A stretch of 64,000 nt of DNA, taken from Caprella mutica (lineage: Eukaryota; Arthropoda; Malacostraca; Amphipoda; Caprellidae). The notes under the pieces are model-generated. The model searched no databases. It was not told the origin of the DNA and was given only the letters and a program-made list of their open reading frames with translations. Positions 14,284 to 26,175 of this stretch are shown one piece after another. How positions within the stretch are numbered: position 1 is the first letter of the stretch; each line of letters starts with the position of its first letter. The DNA is taken from NCBI GenBank assembly GCA_947561585.1, contig CANNZV010000272.1:278168-342167 (forward strand), given 5' to 3'. The translations under genes and the position numbers were made by a program.

Positions 14284-17200
14284 CTTACTTTTAATATAAC
14301 ATTTGCAGTTTACATCTAATATTACGTTTGCAGTTTACTTCAGATATAACATTTGCAATTTACTTCATAAATAACATTTTTTATTTAATTCTAATATAAC
14401 ATTTGCAGTTTACTTCTAATATAATATTTACAGTTTACTTCTAATGTAATATTTGCAGTTTACTTCTAATATAACATTTGCAGTTTACTTCTGATTTAAC
14501 GTTTTACAGTTTACGTTATATACAACATTTTAAGTTCACTCCTAATATAACATTTGCAGTTTACTTCTAATATAACATTTGCAGCTTAATTTTAATATAA
14601 CATTTGCAGTTTACTTCAGATACAACATTTGCAGTTTACTTTATATATAACATTTGAAGTTTACTCCTAATATAACATTTGAAGTTTACTTCTAATATAA
14701 TATTTGCAGCTTAATTTCAATATAACATTTGCAGTTTACTTCAAATATAACATTTGCAGTTTACTCCTAATATTACACTTGCAGTTTACTTCTGATTTAA
14801 CGTTTTACTGTTTACTTTATATATAACATTTGAAGTTTACTTCTAATATAACATTTGCAGCTTACTTTTAATTAAACATTTGCAGTTTATTTATAACATA
14901 AGATTTGCAGTTTACTTCTAATATAACATTTGCAGTTTTCTCTATGGTAATAATTACAGTTTACTTCTAATATAACATTTGCAGTTTACTTCTAATATAA
15001 AATTTGCAGTTTATTTCTGATATAACATTTGCAGTTTACATCTAATATAACATTTGCAGTTTACTTCTAATATAACATTAGCAGTTTACTTCTAATATAA
15101 CATTTGCAGTTTACTTCTAATATAACAGTTGCAGTTTATTTCTAATATAACATTTGCAGTTTACTTCTTATATAACATTTGCAGTTTATTTCTAATAAAG
15201 CATTTGCAGTTTACTTCAGATATAACATTTTCAGTTTATTCCCAATATAACATTTGCAGTTTAATTCCAATATAATATTTGTAGTTTACTTCTAATGTTA
15301 TATTTGCAGTTTACTTCTAATGTTATATTTGCAGTTTACTTTTAATATAACATTTGCAGTTTACTTCTAATAAAACATTTGCAGTTTATTTCAGATATAA
15401 AGTTTTCAGTTTACTTCTAATATAACATTTGCAGTTTACTTCAGATATAAAATCTGCAGTTTACATCTTATATAACATTTGCAGTTTATTTCAGATATAA
15501 CATCAGTTTATTTCTATTATAAGAGTTGCAGTTCACTTCCAATATAACATCTGCAGTTTACTACTATTATATCATATGCAGATTACTTCAGATATAGCAT
15601 TTGCAGTTTACTTCTAATATAACATTTGCAGTTTACTTCTAATTTAACAGTTGCAGTTTATTTTTAATATAACATTTGCAGTTTACTTCTAATAAAACAT
15701 TTGCAGTTTACTTTTAATAAAACATTTGCAGTTTACTTCAGATATAACATTTGCTGTTAACTTCTAATATACCATTTGCAGTTTACTTCAGATACAACAT
15801 TTGCAGTTTGCTTCTAATATGACATTTGCATTTTACTTCTAATATAACAGTTGCAATTTATTTCTAATATAACATTTGCAGTTTACTTCTTATATAACAT
15901 TTGCAGTTTATTTCTAATAAAGCATTTGCAGTTTACTTTTAATAAAACATTTGCAGTTTACTTCAGATATAACATTTGCTGTTAACTTCTAATATACCAT
16001 TTGCAGTTTACTTCAGATACAACATTTGCAGTTTATTCAGATATAACATTTGCTTCTTACTTCTAGTATAACTTTTGCAGTTTACTTCTTATATAACATT
16101 TGCAGTTTACTTCAGATATAATATGTGCAGTTTACTTCTAATATTACATTTGCGGTTTATTTCTAATATAACATTTGCAGCTTATATCTAATATAACATT
16201 TGCAGTTTACTTCTGATTTAACGTTTTGCAGTTTACTTCTAATATAACTTATGCAGTTTACTTCTAATATAACATTTGCAGTTTACATCTAATATTACAT
16301 TTGCAGTTTACTTCAGATATAATATGTGCAGTTTACATCTAATATTACATTTGCAGTTTACTTTAGATATAACAATTGCAATTTACTTCAGAATTAACAT
16401 TTGTAGTTTAATTCTAATATAACATTTGCAGTTTACTTCAAATATAACATTTTTAGTTTACTTCTAATATAATATTTGCTGTTTACTTCTTATATAACAA
16501 CTGCAGTTTACTTTTGATTTAACGTTTGCAGTTTACTTTATATATAACATTTGAAGTTTACTCCTAATATAACATTTGCAGTTTACTTCTAATATTACAT
16601 TTGCAGCTTACTTTTAATATAACATTTGCAGTCTATTCCCAATATATTATTTGCAGTTTAATTCTAATATAATATTTGCAGTTTACTTCTAATGTTATAT
16701 TTGCAGTTTACTTCTAATGTTATATTTGCAGTTTACTTTTAATATAACATTTGCAGTTTACTTCTAATAAAACATTTGCAGTTTATTTCAGATATAACAT
16801 TTTCAGTTTACTTCTAATATAACATTTGCAGTTTACTTCAGATATAACATCTGCAGTTTACATCTAATATAACATTTGTAGTTTATTTCAGATATAACAT
16901 CAGTTTATTTCTATTATAAGATTTGCAGTTCACTTCCAATATAACATTTGCAGTTTACTACTAATATAACATTTGCAGTTTACTTCTAATTTAACAGTTG
17001 CAGTTTATTTTTAATATAACATTTGCAGTTTACTTCTAACAAAACATTTGCAGTTTACTTCTATTATATCATTTACAGTTTACTTCAGATATAGCATTTG
17101 CAGTTTACTTCTAATATAACATTTGCAGTTTACTTCTAATATGTCATTTGCAGTTTACTTCTAATAAAACATTTGCAGTTTACTTTAGATATAACATTTG

Positions 17201-17407
17201 CTGTTAACTTCTAATATACCATTTGCAGTTTACTTCAGATACAACATTTGCAGTTTACATCAGATATAACATTTGCTTCTTACTTCTAGTATAACATTTG
17301 CAGTTTACTTCTTATTTAACATTTGCAGTTTACTTCAGGTATAATATGTGCAGTTTACTTCTAATATAACATTTGCAGTTTATTTCTAATATAATATTTG
17401 CAGTTTA

Positions 17408-18530
17408 GGGGAGGATGGTCATCAATGGGACACTGGGAACAACGGGACATGCTGAATAACTTTTTTATTTTAGGGTAATTTTCAACGAAATCTTAGTGGT
17501 AAATTAGGCATACTTCAATGCATTCACTCGCATTGCATTCAGCGGTTGGGATGCAGTCAGCTCTGTGTAAAAGCGAAAACGTGTTTTAGAGGTGGGAAAA
17601 CTATATTTTTCGTATCTTGTTTCAATTGTTATAAGTCTTGTTATTTAACATATAATCTTACGGCATTTTTTTATATTATTAAGTAATATGTAAAATATGA
17701 TCATATGAAAAGATTGCCCTTATACTTTTGTAGTTGAGCCGCTATACCCATATGTTTTCAAAATGGCGTCATGGTGATCATTGGGACAGAAAATTTGATC
17801 AACAATGGGACAGTGCCCTATTGTCAACCAAACCGTCTAGTTATTCCATATGAATCAATAAATATCTATTTTTGATACAATAACGTGAACTGTAGCTTCA
17901 GGGCTTCTTGTAGAAACAGAACTTCCAGCTGAAGCGGGACTTTCGACCATGTTCAAGGGCTTTAGCAATCTGAGGTAATCACAAAGCACTGCATAGAAAA
18001 CAAATTTCACTAATAAAAAAAAAAAGACGCAGCATGATTGCAACTGATTCACCAGAGAAAGAAAAGCTTTTTGCTGGTGCATATGGCCTTCGAAATCACT
18101 TCATAAAGTATCCGCTGTAGATTGCTAGTGAACCATTGTTCTTGGTCTGGTATAGAACTCTTAACTTAACTGATCCATTCGTCTGAAGAACCTAAATCTC
18201 TACCGAAAACGTTTGGAAATGAACATTTATGCACTTGTAGAATTTGATGAGACTTCTAAAACGTATTCTGTTGGCCAAAAGCATAAAAAAGATGTATACC
18301 AAATATTTATGTTAGGCGAAGATTCAAGTGCAATGAGCTTAATTTTTCAAATGTTCCTGACATGGCTTTTGTGAAGCTAGAGGACATTAAACTGATATTA
18401 TATGAACCAACTAAGTGTGGGAAAAAAATAAAGAGATAATTTGATCTTGAAATTTGATCATAACCTCAACAATAAACAAGTTTGATAAACTGTCCCATCG
18501 TTCACCAGGGTATGTCCCATTGTTCACCAA
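17408..18530. mobile_element. Degraded DNA transposon with GGGACA-rich ends inserted in the array
   Basis: This 1,123-bp unique segment splits the array. The flanks TTTA (17,404-17,407) and TTTA (18,531-18,534) form a target duplication, and joining them restores a normal monomer. The ends are imperfect inverted repeats: the left has GGTCATCAATGGGACA and the right, read in reverse, has GGTGAACAATGGGACA. Further ATGGGACA/TTGGGACA motifs occur near 17,780 and 17,805 and a second one lies inside each end. A TA duplication with slightly longer ends cannot be excluded. A 53-residue frame begins at 18,219 (starts MNIYALVEFDETSKTYSV), and its start resembles the N-terminal part of some BEN-domain proteins; that resemblance is weak. 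No intact transposase is present, and the superfamily is not assigned. Confidence 0.7.
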
Positions 18531-19115
18531 TTTACTTCAGATATAACATTTGCAGTTTATTTCTGTCATAACTTTTACACTTTATTCCTGATATAAAATT
18601 TGCAGTTTATTTCTATTATAAGATTTGCAGTTCACTTCTAATATAACATTTGCAGTTTACTTATAATATAATATTTGCAGTTTACTTCAGATATAACATT
18701 TGCAGTTTATTTCTGATATAACATTCACAGTTTACTTCAGATATAAAATTTGCAGTTTACTTCAGCTATAACATTTGCAGTTTTCTTCTAATATAACATT
18801 TGCAGTTTACTCAGATATAACATTTGCAGTTTACTTCAGATATAAAATTTGCAGTTTACTTCTAAAATAACATTTGTAGTTTACTCAGATATAACATTTT
18901 CAGTTTACTCAGATATAACATTTGCATTTTACTTCTAATATAACATTTGCAGTTTACTTCTAATTTAACATTTGCAGTTTAATTCTAATATAACATTTGC
19001 AGTTTACTTCTAATATAACATTTTCAGTTAACTTCTAATATAATATTTGCAGTTTACTTTTAATATAACATTTGCAGTTTACTTCTGATATAACATTTGC
19101 AGTTTTCTTCTAATC
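18531..19115. repeat. 25-bp tandem array, middle part
   Basis: The same TTTGCAGTTTACTTC monomer resumes after the GGGACA element, with frequent TTCAGATATAAC variants. It ends abruptly inside a monomer at the left end of the 16.8-kb insertion. Confidence 0.95.
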
Positions 19116-19264
19116 TACACACAGAGAAATGTTCACACAACACAAAAAAACGTTATGGTAAACCATGTTCATATGTTACTATTGCACTAATAATGTCTCC
19201 ATGTTCTACCAGCATTTCACAAATTGTTACAAGGACATTGGTGCCATTTGTTACAGTAACACAT

Positions 19265-19575
19265 GAAAATGTAATGATGGAGTAAGAGAAATGTTGCTTG
19301 AACATAGTGAAATGTATTATTGGTTTTGAAGGAATGTTAAACCAACTCATGAAAATGTAATGATGGAGTAAGAGAAATGTTGTTTGAACATAGTGAAATG
19401 TAATATTGGTATTGAAGGAATATTATACCAACACATGAAAATGTAATGATGGAGTAAGAGAAATGTTGTTTGAACATAGTGAAATGTAATATTGGTATTG
19501 AAGGAATGTTAAACCAACACATGAAAATGTAATGATGGAGTAAGAGAAATGTTGCTTGAACATAGTGAAATGTAA
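19265..19575. repeat. 86-bp tandem repeat, ~3.6 copies, beside the left end of the large insertion
   Basis: GAAAATGTAATGATGGAGTA recurs at 19,265, 19,351, 19,437 and 19,523, exactly 86 bp apart, with few changes between copies. Minus-strand open frames across it are products of the repetition. Subterminal tandem repeats of this kind are common in DNA transposons, where they can bind transposase; that role is inferred only. Confidence 0.9.
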
Positions 19576-20358
19576 TTTTACGTACAGTAATTTATTTTAG
19601 TAGGCGGTTTAACGTCTGCTTCGGAACCAAAAGCCATATCGCTAATGTCAAAAGGAAACTAATTAAAAGGGATTTAAGAGAAGCAATAAAATAGGAAAGT
19701 GACTCCATGAACAAAGTCACCTACAACTTTTCGGTGACCTGTCTCATGCATGCAGAAAAGCTACTCCGTGAGGCGGTGAATACAGTCACTTACCAAGGAA
19801 TGTAACGAAAAGGGACACAAGAACCTGTGACTGCACGCACGGATGGAATAGGAAAATGAAGAAACGATAGTAAATGACTATCTAACAAATAAATTAACAT
19901 AATTAAATATGAACCTCGCAATTGAAGAACATAACCCTAGCGCTATCCTCCAAAACTGCAAGTAGAGTAAAATAATGATAAACATGGTAATAATTTAAAA
20001 AAAGACAATCGCTATTCCAAATTACAACAGTTCGGGTACCAAGGGACGTCTTCCCCTTTCTCTTCCATCCACCAAAAACAGCTTCACATAAGTAAGGATA
20101 AATAAAAGAATTACCTAAAACATCTAATACATTTATAAAAATATTAAATCACAATGACATAGATATAGTTTAAATAGAGAATTAGCTATAAATGAAAAAA
20201 AAACTTTAAAAAAACAGTACGATCAAAATAAATATGAATCCTCTCATTTTTCAATATAATAAAATTCCTCTTTAGCTATTTATCACATATAATTGAGATC
20301 CTTTCTAACAAAAACATACATTCTAACTTTACTTTGAGAATAGAGCTTCCTTTTTTAT
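19576..20358. other. Non-coding spacer
   Basis: AT-rich sequence with no credible open frame and no terminal repeats. A slightly GC-richer patch at 19,600-19,860 contains several GTGACT/AGTCAC words in both orientations but no clear hairpin. Confidence 0.4.
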
Positions 20359-22551
20359 TTATATTCCAATATTTGGAATATAATAGATTTCATGAATATA
20401 TACCAACCTCAATGGCCCAGAAAAATGAAAATGAGGAAGTGCCACCACACCGATGTTATTTGTCAACACTTCGTAAGACCTCAAGTGTTCATTGTATCCA
20501 ACAGTTACAATTTTAACTAAATGAAAGTGCACGTTCCCTTCTCTACATTCGATTGACGAAATTCTCGCAAACTGCGGCATCTCATAATCGACATCTAGTA
20601 AAGCTACACAGTCGTTTATGAAGTACTTGGTATTTTTAATTTTAATCCACATATGATTAGTGGTGTTACGAATTGAGGGTCCATCTTCTTGCACAAAACC
20701 AAAAACAGATGCATGTTTTTGCAAATATATAGAGCTAGCTACGTGCAGGATATGACGCTCTGCTATACTCTTGCATAAGTTAACACGAGATCTACAACTT
20801 TGGGAGATAAATTTACATTCAAGATTTTTTCCTTCAAATCGCATGCACCACAGATGACAAAGAGGGCCCAACATTTTCATTAATCTAGGATAATGGAGAA
20901 GATGGTGATGCTTGGAGGTGTGACCTGAATAGTTTCATGTACAGGATATGATGAATTTCAATCATAGATTGGAGATTGTCAATTAATTCTAATGATATTG
21001 ATTTGAGCAGGATAATATTTAGGATATCATACAAGGTTAAATAGTATTGCCAAACTTCACAAGATGACGGGATATGAATACCAAACATTATTGTAAAAAA
21101 AAAATACAAAATTAATCATTTCCGACGCAGATAAACCGAGATTTCTCCTTTGGATATTTTGTTGCTTAAGTGAAGGAGGTCTATTGGAACTTCTACCAAA
21201 ATCAAATTATCTGATACTGTCATTAATGAAGTCAAGAGTTAGAATATCATTTGATATGTAATAGCTGATTATTTCAGACAGTCCATAGTTCGCTACTCCC
21301 TCAGCAAAATCATGCATCAAATCTACAATATCATTAGAAGTAACATGATAATCATCTATCAAATTCAATACACAATTGCTTCTTACCCCTGTTAATGAAA
21401 GATCATCTGTTTCTATGTCTGCCTGATAATTGTTTGGATTTCTTAAAAGGGCGATATTCTCAGTTGTCGATATTCTGAGCATTTCTTTACCAATTTTACA
21501 GATCCTACAAGGAAAGTTAGCCGAGAAAGATACATGTGAAATTTAGTATTTGGTGAAGGCCTAAGTTGTCACCTGTGATCCCGGCAAATTTGAAGAATAT
21601 CTTACTTGAGTTTATCGTTAGTCCATCGGACTGTAACATATTTATTTCATCTATTATTTTCGTTAATAGCACATCTATTTTATTTCTAACAGTAGATGGA
21701 AAAACTGCACACGTGTATATATTAGTTAGGCTGCTGTAAAAATACGGAGGAAAACATCTCAAGGATAAATATATGCATCCAACTTTATGAATACCCTTAT
21801 GTGATCCTAGAGCATTGCCAGTTTCTAATTCGTCATAAAAAAGTATGAATGGAAATGTATCCGCTGGTAAATTTCGAAATTTAGGACCATCTTTCAAGTC
21901 ACTAAGGCATTCATTTTCTGTGTTCATTTAGTTTCTAGCAGTTTCTAGCAAATCATTGTTACCGAGTATAGTGGAGAGAAGTGATGATAGAGGTACGTAT
22001 TGGCATGAAACAGACTTTTGAACTCCATTGGATTGTTGTATGTAATCCAATGTTACAGATTGAGGTGCTATCAGTAACTCCTTCTCATACAAAACTTTCT
22101 TTCGTTTATACTCAGTATCAAGGTTTTTGAAAGAATCACCTATTCCAAATTTAGACTCTATTAAATCTGTAGTGTTATTAACTATGTGGTCAATATCATT
22201 TCGTGTCATATGCAGTTTGCTGTACAATTTCATTAAAAAGCCTAATTCATTTTGATCAATATCAGAACTTGCTATATCAGGCTGAGGCTCAATATGAGGT
22301 TCATTGTCAACCTCCACTTCCATAGGAATTACATTATCATTTCGGTTTACAAGTGGATTTCGCTGCTTTAAATTTTTATTTTTAATATGATTGTATAAAC
22401 ATATGACATTTCTATACTTCCTTGAACAATTATTTTGTTTGCACAAAAAGAACATATGTTGAGATACTATATGAGATACATTTACGTGATTTCGCAACAA
22501 AGATAGAGAAGGGAATGTGAACTCACAAATAAAGCATACTAACTGATTCAT
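20359..22551 (-). pseudogene. Decayed C2H2 zinc-finger gene of an uncharacterised, transposase-like family
   Basis: Reading leftwards from the ATG at 22,551, about 730 codons form one uninterrupted-looking exon broken by several lesions: an in-frame TAA at 21,928-21,930 beside a duplicated 10-bp word, a frameshift near 21,550, a TAA at 21,207-21,209, a frameshift in a T run near 21,095, and another near 20,885. The N-terminus has a C2H2 finger (CFICEF, then HVNVSH) and a second C/H cluster (FLCKQNNC). Then follow YVPLSSLLSTIL, FILFYDELETGNALGSHKG, GITGDNLGLHQILNF, NFPCRICKIGK, DLMHDFAEGV, EVWQYYLTLYDIL, a HHLLHYPR stretch and WCMRFEGKN. I recall this order of motifs from uncharacterised multicopy proteins in fish, cnidarians and arthropods. 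The acidic positions in YDELE, GDNLG, MHDF and RFEGK could form a DDE-type catalytic set, but that is inference. It lies 125 bp downstream of the SAM gene on the same strand. Confidence 0.75.
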
Positions 22552-22675
22552 GACTAAGCTATAATATTCAACAAGAAGCTACTGAATATTGACGAGTTCT
22601 TTCAAGTGGTCTTCTCGTCATAGCTATAGCATGTAGCTATTTATCTTTACTCTTAGCTAAATTATCGCTAATTGT

Positions 22676-25387
22676 TTATTTGGTCATAGATTTCAGAAAT
22701 GAAGACAACCTAGGTGATTTTCTGTCATATTTTGTTTCAATCTGATACAAAAATACCTGAATGAAAGTCCAAACTGTATCCAGTTCATATGGATACGATA
22801 AATTAAGAACTTGAGAGGTTTTGAAGGAGATATCCAGAACCTTCTTTAAATCACAGAATTGCCAAGCAACATCATCATATGCGAGAAGGTAGAAGGGTTC
22901 AGAAGTTTGTAGAACTTTGTAGATAAGTGGTTGGAAGCTAAGCCCGTGATCTAGGTACCTCTGACGACGCTTGGCTGCATCCAATTTTTGCTCAGCAATA
23001 CTCTGTAATGAAAAAATTGCTATATTGCAACGTACTAGCTAGGTATTATGTTTTATGTAGGAACACTCTTTATATAGCTAGTGGAGCTAAGATAAGTAAG
23101 TAGGTCCAAAAAAAATTATTTCAGAAAAAATTATTAACTTAGCAACATTTTTCTGACAAACAACACCCACACAAATTAACTCGTTTCACACCTGGATTTC
23201 AAGGGCATATATTTCTACACAAACCAAATACTTTATGGAAACTGAGCGAAGACATTCTGCGCATCATCTATAGCTACTAGCTAATATCACTTCACAAACA
23301 CATTCACTCACAGAGTAGCTAATTACTATTTTCTGATAGCATACTAATAGACATGTCAGATAACATAGTGACCACTTTTGCGCTTAATATAGCTAGCTAT
23401 ACATATAATAAATAATATACAAGGATAAACCCCTGCAGATAAACCAAAGGGAAAATTGAGACGTACAAATTAATCTCATAAAGCTAATAAAAATATATGA
23501 CAGAGAGGAATATAGATTTGATAATATTAAAAATATGTACAAATAGTGCCCCACACAAATTGATATTATCCTAAATCATAGAATCTATAGCGCTCAAAGT
23601 CAATATTTGAAGAAAATAATTCAATTTCAAAAATCCTCCCAGACAATAGCTGTAAGCTCACAGCTGTGTTCTTTCAGCCAATCCAATCCTGAATAAAATC
23701 TATCAAGTATTATTTAAATAGCTATATCAAATGATATAATTTGTTATAAAATAGTTATCTGGCTTAACTTCCATTTACAAAAATCACAAAGGCATCTGAA
23801 CTCTCTTGATTCGATGGCTTCCACATAGGTTTGTTAGAAACTCTCCGTGGAGGTTGAGGAAGGACACGTGGGAGAGCTTACAGTGTCTTAATACAAATTT
23901 AGGGAGAGTTCAAAGAACAGCAGCATATAGAAGAATATACAAACCTAGATAATACTCATCAAATACTACTTTAGCATGATGAAATATTTAAAATTCTACT
24001 TCAACTCAATGAACAAATAGATATCTATCTGATGTTGAAATATCGCTAAATTAGTTAGCTACCTGATGAGAAGTCATCTCTTGTCAACACAATGGAGTGC
24101 AATCCCAACTGATGAGCAATGGTTAATGAGGCTAAATCCCAAGAGTAGAGGAAGCCTCCATTATTCCCAGGATACAATCCTTCAAAGTCTGATTCAATCT
24201 GAATTGAAAAAATGTTATACAAGTTTTTAAAAATAAGTAATTAGGTTAATTTTAAACCAAATATTTACAAATAATGCATCATATGTCAAAATCAATTTGC
24301 AAAGTACATTAGTGAGATATTTAAGCTATTAATAATGACTCAAACTCACTAGTGTATAACCATGTTTATGCTTGAGAGCTGGATACTTTACAGTAGTGTT
24401 AGTAGCATGACCTGGATCAGTACGGTTCTTCATTCTCTCTTTGAATGTGTCACCCCAATATTCTAAAACTTTCATCCAAGGGGCATCAGATGAGCTCAGC
24501 CAGTTAATCTTCAACAGAATTTTTTCATCTGGTTCACATTCAGTCTGAGATTCAGAAATTGATGATTTTTCATTAATCTTTTTGGTGGTATACCTTCTTC
24601 GCATATTACGATATCTGTCCATAATTTTGCCACCGCTGTTCTTTTTCTTTGAAATTGCAGAGTAAAAGTATGCACTCTTATTTTCTTTTGGAAATAGTTC
24701 TACAATTTCGTCATCAATAGCTTCAGCAATCGATGAGGACAATGAATCACTAGCACAGAGTACTGCGTCAATAATTAGTCTAATCAAATCTCACCTTATT
24801 TTTTCATTCAAACTGTCATATTTGTTATACCCAGTTATAATACCTCTCCCAATGCTAGATGCTTCAAGGAACTCATTAATGGTCATGTTGTTAACCAAGT
24901 AATTGGGAGATAGTTTAATTTTCTTAGCACTCTGATTATAGGTTTCTTGATCATTGTCTGCTGATGACTTAGATTCGCATGGGCGATAATCTACTGCTGG
25001 CAATTGAAATTCTGAGCCTAGAACCTCAACATCTGAAGCAATTTCTATAGAAGTAGAACAATTACCAAGATCGGTATCAACAATTGAGTAGGTAATACCA
25101 TCAACTTCCAGTTTTGATTCATTAAATGACTTGAAATAACTCTCAGATGCATCTTCAGTAACTAAACTTGATGATAAACCAGTTTCATTGATTTTATTTT
25201 CAGCATATTTCTCTTGATAAAGAGCAATTTTCTTTCTAATACCAATATTAGGTAGAAGCTCTCTCATTTCTTGCTCATTTAATGAGAAAAGAACATCTTT
25301 ATCAATATTTTGTTCTATGAAAATATCTATCATCTTCTCTTGGTTCAAAGATTTTAACATATTACTAATGAATGGATCCATACTCAT
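22676..25387 (-). CDS. Four-exon SAM-domain gene, one in-frame TGA
   Basis: Exons read leftwards: 25,387-24,350; 24,198-24,063; 23,876-23,779; 23,002-22,676. All three introns have GT-AG ends and phases match (0, 1, 0), giving 533 codons including the stop. The first ~65 residues form a sterile-alpha-motif-like domain (MIDIFIEQNIDKDVLFSL, then LLPNIGIRKKIALY). Then come an acidic linker, a LIRLIIDAVL helix, ELFPKENKSAYFYS, GGKIMDRYRNMRRRY, and PALKHKHGYTL joined across intron 1 to IESDFEGLYP. The last exon carries KVLDISFKTSQVLNLSYP and WTFIQVFLYQI. I know this architecture from uncharacterised multicopy proteins, often with a C-terminal region of this kind. The one lesion is TGA at 24,791-24,793, between NEKIR and DLIRLII in the same frame; a CGA origin is plausible. 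ATG at 25,387 is preceded in frame by ATGAGT, with TAA just upstream. AATAAA overlaps the final stop. The gene may be a fresh pseudogene, a polymorphic allele, or read through. Confidence 0.75.
23640..23700 (-). other. Orphan coding-like stretch in the last intron of the SAM gene
   Basis: In one minus-strand frame this reads GLDWLKEHSCELTAIVW before a stop. It has an AG upstream, but its phase does not fit the neighbouring exons, so I do not include it in the gene. It may be chance, or a relic of a lost exon. Confidence 0.2.
24791..24793 (-). other. In-frame TGA interrupting exon 1 of the SAM gene
   Basis: The frame reads AAA ATA AGG TGA GAT TTG ATT AGA. Residues on both sides continue the family pattern without a gap, so this is a point nonsense change rather than an exon boundary. 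Using the neighbouring GTGAGA as a donor would need a ~30-bp intron and leads to a stop. Confidence 0.8.
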
Positions 25388-25390
25388 TTC

Positions 25391-26175
25391 TTACCCAAGT
25401 CTTGGTTCAATAGCTATCCAGAACACAGAACAGTTGCACACACAAGGACAGGTACAGCTGCAAAAAGGATTCCAGCATTCACAATTAGATGAAACAATAT
25501 TTATGAAAGACTCAAATTGATAAAGATCTTGTTGGAAGCAGACAATATTGATGTGAATATACGAGTCTTCAAACTTGATTTCAAGACAAAAATTAATCAT
25601 GCTATATTAAGAGATTTCCTGAAATATGAATCAAAAATTAATCGAAATGTTAATCAAATTAAAATAAGTAGCTTACAAACTATGCTTCATATCATGTAGT
25701 TAGTTAGCTACTCTTTGTCTTGCAGTAGCTAATTAATAATAAACCATTTTTGGTTTATTTCAAAAATGTTATTGAAAATATATACTACCTAGCAAGTTAC
25801 AGTACATATATATATATATTGTTCCTATTAGCGTCGACTTGGGAAAATTGTACACGCTTTCAATTAATTGCTCGTAGAAGATTCATTAATAATTTAATAG
25901 TATTAGAGAAGTCTAGTTTGCAAAAAGGTAGTAGCTATATACATATGTTAACTTTGCAGGTAGCTATGTTACAAAAAAATCCATCATATACAATAGAGGT
26001 AGCTCCAAAAGAAGTAATAATGCAAATCTTCAGAATACTGAGAATGCGACAAATTGTAGGTCAAATCATGCGTCCCCTTTTTCTCTTAGAATATAGAAGA
26101 TGGACCAAAGCTGCTATTTTTAATGTGTTCCCCATTGAATTTTATTCTAGAGATCATATAATTCACTTGGCATAG
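25391..26175 (+). other. Region upstream of the SAM gene with an unassigned 141-residue frame
   Basis: The SAM gene promoter and 5' leader should lie in 25,391-26,200 on the minus strand. On the plus strand, 25,750-26,175 is open for 141 codons. Its second half is basic and aromatic (for example EVIMQIFRILRMRQIVGQ, RPLFLLEYRRW). I recognise no family. It may be an exon of a divergent gene or chance. Short plus frames at 25,317-25,699 look spurious. Confidence 0.25.

Larger units (their letters stand above)
1803..17403. repeat. Giant 25-bp tandem array (satellite-like), left part
   Basis: The array is built on a 25-bp monomer with core TTTGCAGTTTACTTC followed by a variable AT-rich TAATATAACA half. 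About 600 copies occur in this part. Point variants (GGAG, GAAG, CAGCTT, TTCAGATAT, CGTTTTAC) mark individual monomers and show longer blocks that were copied as units. The monomer is about 24% GC. Repeated ~61-residue open frames (8,218, 9,658, 10,906, 13,028) follow from the repetition: 25 bp is not a multiple of three, so each frame recurs every 75 bp. I treat them as non-coding. The array continues at 18,531 and again at 35,957 beyond two insertions. Confidence 0.97.

Noticed and set aside
1803..19115. CRISPR-like array
   Set aside because: Monomers are contiguous with no unique spacers, and the context is eukaryotic.
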